A DNA stretch of 64,000 nt from Lithobates sylvaticus (GCA_028564925.1 CM053027.1:238469199-238533198), one strand, 5' to 3'. Shown: positions 20,164-33,990, numbered from the stretch's first letter. Notes: generated by a model from the sequence alone, not told the origin. Numbers and translations: made by a program.

Positions 20164-22440
20164 GGCCAAAATAAATATTTCTAATAATACATGTTTTTCT
20201 CCATGCAATACGCAATTTGGTCGTGAAATAAGGCAGACATATGTCTGAATGTCATGTCAGAATGTTCCTAAATGTTCCCAAACAATAGCCGTTTACAGCC
20301 ATTCTTATCTCATTATTCTAAACATATTTTAGCAAGAACACACATTCTAAGTCAATCTCAGATAATAAAAATATTACAGAAGTGACATGGAAACTTACAG
20401 AACAGACCTCAGAAACACTATTAACCCTTCAGTCACCAAGATCATAGAGACATCTGGGGACTCGAAGATCCCAGGCCTGCTCTATGATAACCCGGTGGCA
20501 CTGCCAGATCAGTTTTCAGGCTCCCTGATCTCACAGATGAGCCCAGAAAAGCACCGGTGAGTGGTGAAAGGGGGAAGCAACAGCAATCCTGTAGCTATTC
20601 AGTCACTAGGATTGCTTTTAGATAACAAATTAATTATGAAAAAAAAATAAAAATACCAGGGTTATAGAGCTGCTGCCATAACCCTGATATTATCACTTGA
20701 AGCCTAGCACATACATGTCCCTGATGTGGCATCAAGTGGTACAGTATTTACAGATTTCCTCTTTTTAGGATTATATCTTTTTTTTTTTCTGCAAGGCCTC
20801 CCATGCTCTGGCAAAGCAAACATATGCAAGAAATGCAAACCAGGTACTACCCTATGCAAGAAGGAAGTCCTAGCTTCAACACCACCTTGTCCATACACAA
20901 AAAATGATCTTGTAAGATAAGGCTGCCAGCTCAAAAAACTTCCTCAGAGGTGATGGTTACAAAGAATACCCCCTTGTACAGTAGGTGAGACTGGAAAGGA
21001 ATGTCTCGAATTGTAGGAAAAGGGTGTTTCAACAGAGAGATCCAGATTAGGGCTAAATCAATAAGGGAGAGGTAAACAGTCTCTGAAAAAAGATATAAAG
21101 GTCAGAAACCTGACCTTTAAAATTGCTGAGCGCAAAAGGCTGGTCCAGGCTGGGCCAGGTCCAGGACATTTTCCCACCACCAATATTTTTTATGTTTTTA
21201 TTATTTTTCACAGGTTTACATATTTCTATCATTTTTATTTTTTAGATGTTTTCCTCTTAAGGCTGCTCCCTGCTGTGATCAAGCAAACACAAGCAATGTC
21301 GGCAAGACTGTAAGTAATATACTTACAAACAATCGCATGCATGGGCTGCTGGGTGTCAAGCATGTACCACTGGCGGCAGTGAGGGCCTTCAGCACAGCGG
21401 GGATTTGTAACTGAGAAGTTGACATCTATTAACCTGGGGGAAAGGTTGTGAAAGGGTAAAGTGTTTTGGATGCAGCAGGACATAGTTAATGAGAGTGTGT
21501 GTCTGCCCCCCCCCCCCCCCCACACACACACACACACACACACATGAATGAATAAGGGATACATTGTACCCTTTTATTACTCACGCAGTACAAAAAAAAG
21601 TAGTAAACAGACACACTGACACTTAAGTCACTTTGAACTGCACCGATGTAGACCATTTAGTTACACTGTAGCCAAGGAAAGGCAGTAGGCACAGAGAAGT
21701 CTAAGCTGTCAGCTGATCTTTTGGTAGTGGAAAAGCACCACAGAGTATGTTAGACCTTGGAGCCTGCTGGTATTCACCAGGGACCCCCTTACTTAGCTGC
21801 ATTGTTATCCCAGGTCATGGCCCCTGTGTTCACCCTGCTCTAGCACCACAGAACACAAGACAGAAAGACATCAGGGAGTAGATCAGGAGCAGACAGGTGA
21901 ACTGCAGATAACAGTGAAGTAGAATAGGTCACTTGGAAGCAGGCCAAATGCCAAGGCTGGCTCAGACAGGTCAGGATGTGAACACAAATAGCCCGGATAC
22001 AAGTCAGAGGTCAGGACAGGCAGCATACATGAATAACAGAGGACAAGCCAGAAGTCAGGGCAGATAGTGGGCAAGAAAGATGGAAGGTTTGAGAGGCACA
22101 TGACATCGTGTGCCTGCATCCCTGTTTATTTGAGAAAAGAAGGGGTTTGGGACTTTAAATGAGGCACATAGCTGACAGTTGGTAACGTATACTATATGGA
22201 CAAAGTGATAATTCATATACAGAAAAAAGATAATATTGAAAACAAGTATTTTATTCAATAGCCTCAACGGCAAATTGTAAAAAATCTTTTATACATTATA
22301 ATTGCAACAACTCATTGTCAGGGCTGGGCTCAGCCCTTCCTTTTCTGAGCTGGCCGCTCAGCTGTCGGCTAATTGCCAGCTCCTATCTCTCCACAGGTAC
22401 CCAGCTGTTGTTGATATCCTGCTCATCAGTCCTGCCTACT
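20164..22440. other. no gene recognised; non-coding DNA with short repeats
   Basis: Over 2 kb without a credible gene. Longer open frames (for example 20704-20934 minus, 21235-21564 minus, 21883-22119 minus) lack recognisable domains. The only clear structure is a poly-C/CA microsatellite at 21507-21545. Confidence 0.5.
21507..21545. repeat. poly-C followed by (CA)n microsatellite
   Basis: About 17 C residues followed by about 11 CA dinucleotides. Confidence 0.97.
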
Positions 22441-23130
22441 TAACCACTTAAGCCCCGGACCATTTTGCTGGCCCTTTTGGCACTTTTTGCGATTCGGCAC
22501 TGCATCGCTTTAACTAACAATTGCGTGGTAGTGCGACGTGGCTCCCAAACAAAATTTACGTCCTTTTTTTCCCACAAATAGAGTTTTCTTTTGGTAGCAT
22601 TTGATCACCCCTGCGGTTTTTATTTTTTGCGCTATAAACCAAAAAAGAGCGTCAATTTTGAAAAAATTCATTTTTTTTTTACATTTTGCTATAATAAATA
22701 GCCCCCAAAAATATATAAAACATTTTTTTTCCTCACTTTAGGCCGATATGTATTCTTCTATATATTTTTGGTAAAAAAAAAAAAAATTGCAATAAGCGTT
22801 TATTGATTGGTTTGAGCAAAGGTTATAGCGTTTACAAAATAGGGGATAGTTTTGTGGCATGTTTATTAATAATTATTTTTTTACTAGTAATGGCATCGAT
22901 CAGCGATTTTTATCGTGACTGCGCCATTATGGCGGACACATCGGACATTTTTGACACATTTTTGGGACCATTGTCATTTATACAGAAATCATTGCTATAC
23001 AAATGCACTGATTCCTGTGTAAATGACACTGGCAGTGAAGCGGGTAACCACTAGGGGGCAGTATAGGGGTTAAGTGTGTCCTGGGGAGTGATTCTAACTG
23101 TGAGGGGGCGTGGCTACGTGTGGCACATCA
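22441..23130. mobile_element. TTAACCACTT repeat, left end and body
   Basis: Starts at TTAACCACTTAAGCCCCGG and continues through AT-rich sequence with GCGCTATAAAC-type words. A second TTAA at 23070-23073 follows CAGTATAGGGG. Sequence beyond (CCTGGGGAGTGATTCTAACTG) seems to continue the same family to about 23130. I infer a non-autonomous TTAA-specific (piggyBac-like) repeat. The frame at 22803-23054 is incidental. Confidence 0.55.
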
Positions 23131-23159
23131 CTGATCTCTGATACCACAGGGTGATGTCA

Positions 23160-23900
23160 CATGGTGACCCTGCCCCTTATGATGTCCCAGCATCCCCCGG
23201 AAGAAGAAGAAGAAGGCGGCGGCGGCCACAGCGACAAGACCGGGCCAACGCTAGTAAAAGAGCTGTAAGAAGATAGCGGAGGCCCGGCAGAAGAGCAGGA
23301 CAAGACCCTCGAAGTCGGAAGAAGACCCCCGGCGACGAAGGAGAAAGCCGGGCTCCTCCGCTAGTAAAAGAGTTAGTGGTAAAAGAGCAGAAGATAGCGG
23401 AGGAGCCTGGCGAGAAGACCCCCGAAGTCGGAAGAAGACCCCCAGAGCTGTCTAATAGCCCCATACTCATTCACATAGGGTGGGGGCCGGAATTTGGGGG
23501 CCCCCTTATTAAAGGGAGCTCCCCGAAGCCCCCCCGCCAGCAGACCCCGACAACCAGCGGCCAGGGTTGTCTGGAAGAGGCCCTTGTCCTCATCAACATG
23601 GGGAGAAGGTTATTTGGGGTGGGGGGGCCGCAGTCCCATCAGCCCCCCCTTCCCCAAAGCACCCTGCATGTTGAGGGCACACGGCCTGGTACAGTTCAGG
23701 AGGGGGGGTGCTTGCTTGTCCCCACCCCCTTTCCTGACCGGGCTGCGTGCTCGGATAAGGGTCTGCTGTGGACCCTAGGGGGACCCCCATGCCGTTTTTT
23801 CGGCGTAGGGGCTCCCCTTTACATCCATACCAGGCGTCGGGGCTTGCGAGGTGTCAATCTCGCTGATGGAGGTGGCGACATTCACTTCCTTCGCTAGTCC
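23160..23900. repeat. GC-rich repeat related to the 13.7 kb foldback
   Basis: 23200-23450 contains purine-rich near-repeats (GAAGAAGACCC, AGTAAAAGAG, GATAGCGGAGG occurring two or three times). 23460-23640 matches one arm of the 13660-14705 foldback (CATTCACATAGGGTGGGGGCC, CCCTTATTAAAGGG, GACAAGGGCCTC in inverse). The open frame at 23376-23897 crosses these repeats and is not a gene. Confidence 0.65.
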
Positions 23901-23904
23901 TGTC

Positions 23905-24051
23905 TATAGAATATTTAAAAAAAAGTCAGTTACTTTGCTGAGTAACTAATTACTTTTCCAATGTAGTAACCGAGTTACTAACGCAATAACTTTTTGGGAG
24001 AAGTAATTTGGAACTTAACTAATTACTTTTTTAAAGTAAGATGACCAACAC
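23905..24051. mobile_element. fragment of a hAT MITE ending CAACACTG
   Basis: The series AGTAACTAATTACTTTT, GAGTTACTAACGCAATAAC and TTTAAAGTAAGATGACCAACACTG matches the style of a widespread hAT-type MITE whose terminus reads CAGTGTTGG on the other strand. Only one end is present. Confidence 0.5.
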
Positions 24052-24056
24052 TGACC

Positions 24057-24370
24057 TTAACCACTTCACTACCCGCATATAGTCATATGACGTCCACAGA
24101 TGGGATCTCCCATCCTTGGTGGGCGTCATATGACGTCCACGGCTTCCCGGCTGTCTAGGGCGTACGCGCGCGCCAGCCGCGTTGCTCTGGACCTGGTGCA
24201 CGTGTCTGGCGGCCGCGACGTCTGGATGTCTGCCAGGCACCAGCGATGGCCCATTAACCAAGCAGGAACTTTAATATCCCAATTCCTTTTAATTGGCTGC
24301 TGGAATTACCCTTTGGCAGGTACTAAGTCCAAACAATGGACTGGACTTAGTATAAAATGAATATACAGTA
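24057..24370. mobile_element. TTAACCACTT repeat fragment with ATATGACGTCC words
   Basis: Begins CTTAACCACTTCACTACCCGC. The motif CATATGACGTCCAC occurs twice within 60 bp. It is related by its end to the repeats at 15518 and 22441. The right end is not defined. Confidence 0.45.
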
Positions 24371-24378
24371 TATATACT

Positions 24379-24925
24379 ATATTGCCAAAAGTATTGGGAC
24401 ACGCACATAAACTTTAATGGCATCCCAGTCTATAACAGCTTCAACTCCTCTGGGAAGGTTGTCCACAATGTTTAGGAGTGTCTATGGGAATGTTTGACCA
24501 TTCTTCCAGAAAAGCATTTGTGAGTTCAGGCACTGATGTTGGGTGAGAAGGCCTGGCTCGCAGTCTCCACAAAAATTCATCCCAAAGGTGTTCTATCGGG
24601 TTGAGGTCAGGACTCTGTGCATGCCAGTCAAGTTCCTTCACCCCAAACTCGCTCATCCATGTCTTTATGGACCTTGCTTTGTGCACTAGTCTAAATCATT
24701 TGATGGAGGGGGGATTATGGTGTGGGGTTGTTTTTCAGGGGTTGGCTTGGCCTCCTAGTTCCAGTGAAGGGAACACTTAAGGCGTCAGAATACCAAGAAA
24801 TTTTGGACAATTTCATGCTCCCAACTTTGTGGGAACCGTTTGGGGATGACCCCTTCCTGTTCAAACATGACTGCACACCAGTGCACAAAGCAAGGTCCAT
24901 AAAGACATGCATGAGCAAGTTTGGT
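24379..24925. mobile_element. rearranged Tc1/mariner fragment
   Basis: The left end has a Tc1-type terminus (CTATATTGCCAAAAGTATTGGG). 24441-24686 (minus) encodes a transposase C-terminus with [13 protein letters not shown], while 24690-24920 (plus) encodes the preceding middle part (GGGIMVWGCF, then KHDCTPVHKARS). The two pieces are in opposite orientations, and the 32 bp around CACAAAGCAAGGTCCATAAAG is present in both (24663-24690 and 24880-24912, inverted). This looks like an inversion or aborted snap-back repair product of one Tc1 copy, with the other terminus lost. Confidence 0.8.
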
Positions 24926-25024
24926 AATAATAGTGTAACTACTGATTCAAGTATTAAACAGAACATTGAAGATTTATATCAAGAGTGCAGAGTTTCTCTG
25001 GTACCCTGTAAGCAGACAAGATCC

Positions 25025-25200
25025 TTGGACTGTGGAGGTGGATGTCTGTGAAGGTTCTCATTCATCCAGGTCAATCAATAAATCAAGGTAACTGGACTTG
25101 CTGTAATTTTCTTGAAGACGTTTTGCTGGTCAGCCGACGAGCTTTCTCAATTCAGAATGACTTGTACAAAAATTCTTTGGGAATGGAAGGTGGATGCAAG
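25025..25200. repeat. dispersed repeat fragment (GAAGGTTCTCATTCATCCAGG)
   Basis: Contains GAAGGTTCTCATTCATCCAGG, then TTTTCTTGAAGACGTTTTGCTGG and GAGCTTTCTCAATTCAGAATGAC. These resemble a widely dispersed vertebrate repeat. The family is not assigned. Confidence 0.35.
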
Positions 25201-25496
25201 AGGTTTATCTGCTTTGTATTAAATGGATTATGTGCTTGAAATTTTATAAAAATATAAAATATTTTATTTGAATCTTTTGGTTTTGATATTAAGTCAATAT
25301 TACAAAAATATCATAAAAAATATATGTTGAAATGTCTTTATTAGACATTAAACATTTTCAGAAAAACATATTAAAAAAATATATTTTCTAATACATATCT
25401 TTGGAAAATACATTTAAATTATATTTTTTTGGAATATATGTAAAAATATATGTTGAAATTACTTTTTTATATGTTAAAAAAAATCTGAAGAGTATA

Positions 25497-27116
<1,620 letters not shown>

Positions 27117-27550
27117 TATTTTAAAAATATATTTTCCAATATATGTCCTTGGAAAATAATACATTTAAATTATATTTTTGGAATGCATTTACAGATATAT
27201 GTAAAAATATATGTTGAAATTAAATTTTTATGTGTTAAAAAAATCTAAAGGATATATTTAAAAAATATATTTTATATATATGTCTTTGGAAAATACATTT
27301 AAATTATATTTTTGGAATGCATTTACAGGTATATTAAAAAATATATGTTTAAATGCATTTTTTTTAGATGTTCAAAAATATCTGGAAAATATATTAAAAA
27401 AAATATATTTTCAAATATATGCCTTTGGAAAATATATTTAAATTTACATTTATGGACTAAATGTAAAAATATATTAGCGTAGGCCAATATATTGTAAATA
27501 TATTTAAAATATATAATTTTTTAAATAAATATAGTGGAAATATATTTTTC

Positions 27551-28390
27551 TTCCATATGGGTAGGACTCATCCACTGATGATGTCACTCTACTCATCTTC
27601 ATAGTTCCACTCCCAATGAAGCCCCTGGTCACACCATGCATAAGAAAATTCATGGACCAGGCGTTTAGAGGTAGGAGTCAAGCTCTGCCAAGGGTACACA
27701 GAGTGGCAAACCAAAAAAAGGGCTCATGTAAAATGGCGGGGGGGGGGGGCAGGACAAAAACACATGTCCCATGTTACTGTGCATGCGGCCTAGAAACAAG
27801 CATAAACAAAATTTTGGCCAGACATCCTATAAGTCAAAACTTGGCATCTATAGAACATGCACACTTAACCAGGACATATGGCTCCCCTGTACACCACTGC
27901 CCCTATAGATAATAAAGGAGGAACACGGTTACACAGGCAGCTAAAAGTAGTACACTACAGGTACCAGCAGGCTACCTGGACACTCATTCTTGCAACAGGA
28001 TCTGTCCATTACAAGATCAAGATCCTGTGTACTGACCGGAGGAAGAAGGCCATTGTCTAACCAAACCCTCAGGGACTTGATCCCCCATTTCTTCAGGTCC
28101 ACTGCCTTGGATACCACCTTGCTGGAAGTGCCTTGGACAGTATTACTGCACGGGTTTTTACAGATAATCCCTGCATGTTTGTCCATCTTCATGGAATCAG
28201 GGCCCTGGTACCATTCACCTTAACATCCTAGCTGTAGGAATGGATCCAGATAACACCAATCTCATGAACCCTACTAAAACAGTTTGAGAGTACAGCAATA
28301 TTATACAGGGAGCTGCACCTCAGTGACCATCACCTTTAGACACTGGCAAAAAAAAACTGAGGTACTTCCTGTATAGGAAGGGTTATATAG
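27551..28390. other. no gene recognised
   Basis: Single-copy-looking DNA with a G homopolymer at about 27739-27749. Open frames of up to 98 codons show no known domain. The minus frame at 27941-28192 (VSTQDLDLVMDRS) could be a transposon remnant, but I cannot assign it. Confidence 0.35.
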
Positions 28391-28539
28391 GGGAGGACGA
28401 GTGGCGTACTAAGTAGGGGGTGGGCCGCCCCAGGTGCCACACACTGGGGGGGGGGTGTCAGGCCAGCGCCCTCCCCCTCCGCGACTGAAGAGGAGACAGC
28501 CCTGCAGGTTAGGCAGCGGCACCGCGCGGTGACAGACCA

Positions 28540-28944
28540 CACAGGGAGAGCCAGAGGCAGTGGCTTTGCAGGGGGGGAGTTGCGAGCTGCACCCGAGTGA
28601 CACCTATCAGTACACAGATCCGGGACCCAGCACAACAATCCCCTTCTCTACATGGTCGCGGCTCTTATCAGTCTCGGCAGCGGCTGTCACAGCTGAGCAG
28701 AGTGAAGCCGCCTCCCCTTCCTCCTGCATGCACAGCACTGTGTAGACATAAAGGAGGAAGGGGAGGCGGCTTTACTCTGCTCGGCTGTGACAGCCGCTGC
28801 CGAGACTGATCAGAGCAGTGACCACAGAGAGAAGGGGATTGTTGCGCCGGGTCCCGGATCACTGGGCTGACAGGTGTCACTCGGGTGCGACTCGCACCTC
28901 CACCCCTGCAATGCCACTGCCTCGGGCTCTCCATGTGTGCTCCA
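28540..28944. repeat. palindrome with about 195-bp arms
   Basis: 28540-28736 and 28750-28944 are reverse complements with scattered mismatches: GAGAGCC-GAGGCAGTGGC, ACCCGAGTGACACCT, ATCCGGGACCC, TCTCGGCAGCGGCTGTCACAG and GCCGCCTCCCCTTCCTCCT appear on both sides. The spacer is only about 13 bp. Confidence 0.9.
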
Positions 28945-28959
28945 AGGTACATTATGGGT

Positions 28960-30840
28960 CTGTATTGTTAGGGGGGTCTGTGCACTGTAGGGGGTCTGTA
29001 TTGTTAGGGGGGTCTGTGCACTGTAGGGGGGGGGCTGTATTGTTAGGGGGGGTCTGTGCACTGTAGGGGGGTCTGTATTGTTAGGGGGTCTGCACTGTAG
29101 GGGGGTCTGTGCACTGTAGGGGGGCCTGTATTGTTAGGGGGGTCTGTGCACAGTAGGGGGTCTGCACTGTAGGGGGTCTGTGCACTGTAGGGGGGGTCTG
29201 TACTGTAGAGGGGATCCTGCACTGTAGAGGGGGTCTGCACTGTAGAGGGGTCTGTGCACTGTAGGGGGTCTGTATTGTTAGGGGGGTCTGTGCACTGTAG
29301 GGGGGGGGGTCTGTATTGTTAGGGGGGTCTGTGCACTGTAGGGGGGTCTGTATTGTTAGGGGGTCTGCACTGTAGGGGGGTCTGTGCACTGTAGGGGGGC
29401 CTGTATTGTTAGGGGGGTCTGTGCACAGTAGGGGGTCTGCATTGTAGGGGATCCTGCACTGTAGAGGGGGTCTGCACTGTAGAGGGGTCCTGCACTGTAG
29501 GGGGGTCTGTATTGTCGGGGGGTCTGCACTGTAGGGGAGGGGTCTGTACTGTAGGGGAGGATTCTGTACTGTAGGGGGGTCTGTACTGTAGGGGGGTCTG
29601 CACTGTAGGGGGGAGGGTTCTGTACTGTAGGGGGGTCTGCACTGTAGGGGGGTCCTGCACTGTAGGGGGGGTATGTACTGTCGGGGGGTCTGCACTGTAG
29701 CGGGAGGGGTCTGTACTGTAGGGGAGGATTCTGTACTGTAGGGGAGTCTGTACTGTAGGGGGGTCTGCACTGTAGGGGGGGGGTCTGTACTGTAGGGGAG
29801 CATTCTGTACTGTAGGGGTGTCTGTACTGTAGGGAAGGATTCTGTACTGTAGGGGGGTCTGTAATGTAGGGGGTCTGTACTGTAGGGGAGGATTATGTAC
29901 AGTAGGGGGGTTTGCACTGTAGGGGGAGGGGTCTGTACTGTAGGGGAGTCTGCACTGTAGGGGTGAGGGGTCTGTACTGTAGGAGGGTCTGCACTGTAGG
30001 GGAGGATGCCCCGGGTGCCACACACTGGGGGGGGTGTCAGGCCAGCGCCCTCCCCCTCCGCGACTGAAGAGGAGACAGCCCTGCAGGTTAGGCAGCGGCA
30101 CCGCGTGGTGACAGACCACACAGGGAGAGCCCGAGGCAGTGGCTTTGCAGGGGGGGAGTTGCGAGCTGCACCCGAGTGACACCTATCAGTACACAGATCC
30201 GGGACCCAGCACAAGAATCCCCTTGTCGGGGGGTCTGCACGGTACGGGGAGGGGTCTGTACTGTAGGGGAGGATTCTGTACTGTAGGGGGGTCTGTACTG
30301 TAGGGGGGTCTGCACTGTAGGGGGGAGGGTTCTGTACTGTAGGGGGGTCTGCACTGTAGGGGGGTCCTGCACTGTAGGGGGGTATGTAATGTCGGGGGGT
30401 CTGCACTGTAGCGGGAGGGGTCTGTACTGTAGGGGAGGATTCTGTACTGTAGGGGAGTCTGTACTGTAGGGGGGTCTGCACTGTAGGGGGGGGGGTCTGT
30501 ACTGTAGGGGAGCATTCTGTACTGTAGGGGGGTCTGCACTGTAGGGGAGGATTCTGTACTGTAGGGGGGTCTGTAATGTAGGGGGTCTGTACTGTAGGGG
30601 AGGATTATGTACAGTAGGGGGGTATGCACTGTAGGGGGAGGGGTCTGTACTGTAGGGGAGTCTGCACTGTAGGGGTGAGGGGTCTGTACTGTAGGAGGGT
30701 CTGCACTGTAGGGGAGGATTCTACTGTCAGGGATATTTCTGTACTGTAGGGGGGGGTCTGCACTGTAGATGGGGTGTCTGCACTGTAGGGGGGGTCTGCA
30801 CTGTAGGGAGGGGGTCTGCACTGTAGGGGGTCTGTGTAAC
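28960..30840. repeat. G-rich minisatellite (GGGGGGTCTGTACTGTA family) with internal duplication
   Basis: Units of about 17-22 bp built on TCTGCACTGTAGGGGGG and TCTGTATTGTTAGGGGGG. Bases 30003-30222 are a copy of the unique block 28428-28645 (GGTGCCACACACTGGGGG through CACAAGAATCCCC). The arrays on either side of it (about 29510-30000 and 30224-30720) match each other, so a segment of about 710 bp has been duplicated in tandem. Runs of 4-9 G every 17-22 bp make strong G-quadruplex potential. Confidence 0.9.
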
Positions 30841-31220
30841 ATGCAGGGGGTCCAGAGCTGTGGGGGCTGTGTAATGTAAAGGGGTGCAGAGGTAATGCAA
30901 ATGGGTCCAGAGGTACAAGGTCTGTGTAATGTAAAGGGGTCCAGAGTGCTGTCTAATGTAAAGGGGTCCAGAGGTGCAGGATGCTGTGTAATGTAAAGGG
31001 GTCCAGAGGTACAAGGGCTGTGTAATGTAAAGGGGTCCAGAGGTTCAGGGTGCTGTGTTATGTAAAGGGGTCCAGAGGTTCAGGGTGCTGTGTTATGTAA
31101 AGCGTTCCAGAGGTACAAGGGCTGTGTAATGAAAAGGGGTCCAGAGGTGCAGGGTGCTGTGTAATGTAAAGAGGTCCTTAGGTGCAGGGTAATGTGTAAT
31201 GTAAAGGGGTCCACAGGTGC
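30840..31220. repeat. tandem array of AATGTAAAGGGGTCCAGAGG units
   Basis: About eight units of roughly 40-46 bp (TGTGTAATGTAAAGGGGTCC, then AGAGGTGCAGGGTGC), inside the hAT-like element, directly after the G-rich array. Confidence 0.9.
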
Positions 31221-31381
31221 AGTTGTGGAGAGGGGGTACACAGTAGTGACAAAAAGTTATTGAAGGATGCAGAGGTATGCAGGGGGCATAGTGGGGTGTT
31301 TTTACATTTTAATGTGGGGGGGGTGCCAGATATAGGATCCGCCCGGGTGCCAAATGCTCTAGGTATGCCCCTGGGGAGGAC

Positions 31382-32472
31382 TTCCTGTTTTTTTTTTTTT
31401 TTTTGCCAGTACCATTTACCTAATGGTGGTGCATAACCCTGATGAAGGAATGGGGTTTTTCTTCTCATACACCCATGTGCAGAGATAAACCTAATGAAAT
31501 AAGGCTCAATGATTACTATATTTTTTATCATACTCTATTACATTTATAAAAAAAGATTTCATGACATAGACATAAGCGTAATGTATAAAAGGGTCTGAAA
31601 AAACTGCTTTGGCCACAGCAACCAATCGACTTCTCTTATCTTGCACCCTGCCTCAATAAATAAAAATAACACGTTTACTGACTGTTGAGAACAGTACAGA
31701 TTTGGTTAATACACTTTCGTGCATGAGGGACATTATGACAACCTTTTACATTTTTTTTAAATAAGAACATCTGTCCCACTATACTGGGAGCACATTTATC
31801 TGTTTCTATCAAAGGCTTATTGTGTGTGATGCCAAAGTCCACCTTTCATCTACACAAGTACAGTTCAGGTTACAGTTATTAAGGTGATATTTGAAGACTG
31901 CTGAGTGTTATAAATGGTTCTGTGTACGTTACACAAAAACTAATCTGTACATAGCAGTAATAGAGAATAGCAATTCCAGAATTTGCTGACCATCTGGGCA
32001 TTTTTTGGTGACAATTTTCATAAAAGCTATGCATCCCTAAACATTTTCAAAAGTCAGCACATTTTTATTCATGGTGGGTAAATACAATTTAGGAAAAACA
32101 AATACCTTAAACTGAACCTGTGCCCAGAACATGTACATTGGAGTTAATTACAAAATTTGAAACATTTTAACAACCAGTAAAAGCACAAACAGTTTGGTGA
32201 ATCTTGCTCATAATTCATAAATTGTGTGGTAAACCCCGTTTATGTTAAAATGCCAGCTGTTTTCAGACAAGAGGCATGAGAAATCATGCACTGCAACAGA
32301 GGACATGTATCAATGCCAACATTAATAAATGAAATAAATAGTAAAAATATATATATTTCTCCCTACACAGAACTGTGTGCTCCCTAACATGTCCAACACA
32401 CAGGGATGATATTGCTGCTTTTAGAAAGGGATCTATTTTATCTTTAGTTCTTCAAATTATTAGCCCCGTGAC
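31382..32472. other. no gene recognised; AT-rich single-copy-looking DNA
   Basis: About 1.1 kb with a T run at 31388-31404 and no long open frame, no tandem repeat and no transposon terminus that I can identify. It is one of the few stretches that could be ordinary unique sequence. Confidence 0.4.
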
Positions 32473-32699
32473 CAGTGCCAATCCTGACCTCCCTGGGGCC
32501 CTAAGCAAAATTCTGCTGAGGGGCCCTCTACCTGACCCGTGATGCCGTGAGCTATGTAAACCATTTGCCATTGCCACACAGTCACACCTGACACTTCAGC
32601 GCTCCCAATACAATCCTCCCTCCTTTAAACAAAACAGTCAAAGAATAAGTACAACAATATAGAACAGACATTATATATTTATCTTTACATATCTGAGTG

Positions 32700-33990
32700 T
32701 GGATCTCCCACTTACATCAGGGTCCCCAGAGAGCCACCCCTTACATCAGGATCCCCAGAGAGCCCCCCCCTTACACCAGGGTCCCCAGAAACCCCCCCTT
32801 ACACCAGCGTCCCCAGAGAGCCTCCCCTTACACCAGGGTCCCCAGAGAGACTCCCCTTACACCAGGGTCCCCAGAGAGCCTCCCCTTACACCAGGGTCCC
32901 CAGAGAGCCTCCCCTTACACCAGGGTCCCCAGAGAGCCCCCCTTACACCAGGGTCCCCAGAGAGCCTCCCCTTACACCAGGGTCCCCAGAGAGCCTCCCC
33001 TTACACCAGGGTCCCCAGAGAGCCTCCCCTTACACCAGGGTCCCCAGAGAGCACCCCCCTTACACCAGGGTCCCCAGAGAGCCTCCCCTTACACCAGCGT
33101 CCCCAGAGAGCCTCCCCTTACACCAGGGTCCCCATAGAGCCTCCCCTTACACCAGGGTCCCCAGAGAGCCTCCCCTTACACCAGCGTCCCCAGAGAGCCT
33201 CCCCTTACACCAGGGTCCCCATAGAGCCTCCCCTTACACCAGGGTCCCCAGAGAGCCTCCCCTTACACCAGGGTCCCCAGAGAGCCTCCCCTTACACCAG
33301 GGTCCCCAGAGAGCCCCCCCCCCTTACACCAGGGTCCCCAGAGAGCCCCCCCCTTACACCAGGGTCCCCAGAGAGCCCCCCCTTACACCAGGGTCCCCAG
33401 AGAGCCCCCCCTTACACCAGGGTCCCCAGAGAGCCCCCCCCCTTACACCAGGGTCCCCAGAGAGCCTCCCCTTACACCAGCGTCCCCAGAGAGCCTCCCC
33501 TTACACCAGGGTTCCCAGAGAGCCTCCCCTTACACCAGGGTCCCCAGAGAGCCTCCCCTTACACTAGGGTCCCCAGAGAGCCTCCCCCTTACACCAGGGT
33601 CCCCAGAGAGCCTCCCCCTTACACCAGGGTCCCCAGAGAGCCTCCCCTTACACCAGGGTCCCCAGAGAGCCCCCCTTACACCAGGGTCCCCAGAGAGCAC
33701 CCCCTTACATCAGGGTCCCCAGAGAGCACCCCCTTACATCAGGGTCCCCAGAGAGCACCCCCCTTACATCAGGGTCCCCAGAGAGCACCCCCTTACATCA
33801 GGGTCCCCAGAGAGCACCCCCCTTACATCAGGGTCCCCAGAGAGCACCCCCCTTACATTAGGGTCCCCAGAGAGCACCCCCCTTACATTAGGGTCCCCAG
33901 AGAGCACCCCCCTTACATTAGGGTCCCCAGAGAGCACCCCCCTTACATCAGGGTCCCCAGAGAGCATCCCTATAAAGCCCCTCCTTACAT
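32700..33990. repeat. 29-bp C-rich minisatellite (CCTTACACCAGGGTCCCCAGAGAG)
   Basis: More than 40 units of CCTCCCCTTACACCAGGGTC plus CCCAGAGAG. The T/C spacer varies by one or two bases, and the later third uses CACCCCCCTTACAT. A unit length not divisible by three lets long open frames of rotating peptide (YTRVPREPP, LTPGSPES, LHQGPQRA) arise. These frames are artefacts. Confidence 0.95.

Larger units (their letters stand above)
28399..31373. mobile_element. hAT-like non-autonomous element filled with minisatellite
   Basis: Flanked by an exact 8-bp duplication GGGAGGAC (28391-28398 and 31374-31381). The termini are GAGTGGCGTACTAA on the left and, inverted, CAGGGGCATACCTAG on the right. An 8-bp target duplication with CAG-type ends points to the hAT superfamily. 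The interior has a large palindrome near the left end, about 1.9 kb of G-rich tandem repeats and a second, shorter array. No transposase is present. The long open frames crossing it on the minus strand are repeat translations. Confidence 0.8.

Noticed and set aside
20726-20920. Cysteine-rich frame (KKCKPGTTLCKK) considered as a piggyBac-type C-terminal finger
   Set aside because: Only two or three cysteine pairs without the expected spacing, no DDE domain nearby and no TTAA boundaries.
27941-28192. Minus-strand frame considered as a retroviral protease or gag fragment
   Set aside because: No catalytic DTG/DSG or zinc knuckle; the resemblance was too weak to report.
29081-30842. Minus-strand open frames up to 466 codons rich in Pro, Tyr and Thr
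   Set aside because: Product of the TCTGTACTGTAGGGGG array read on the complementary strand; no protein signature.
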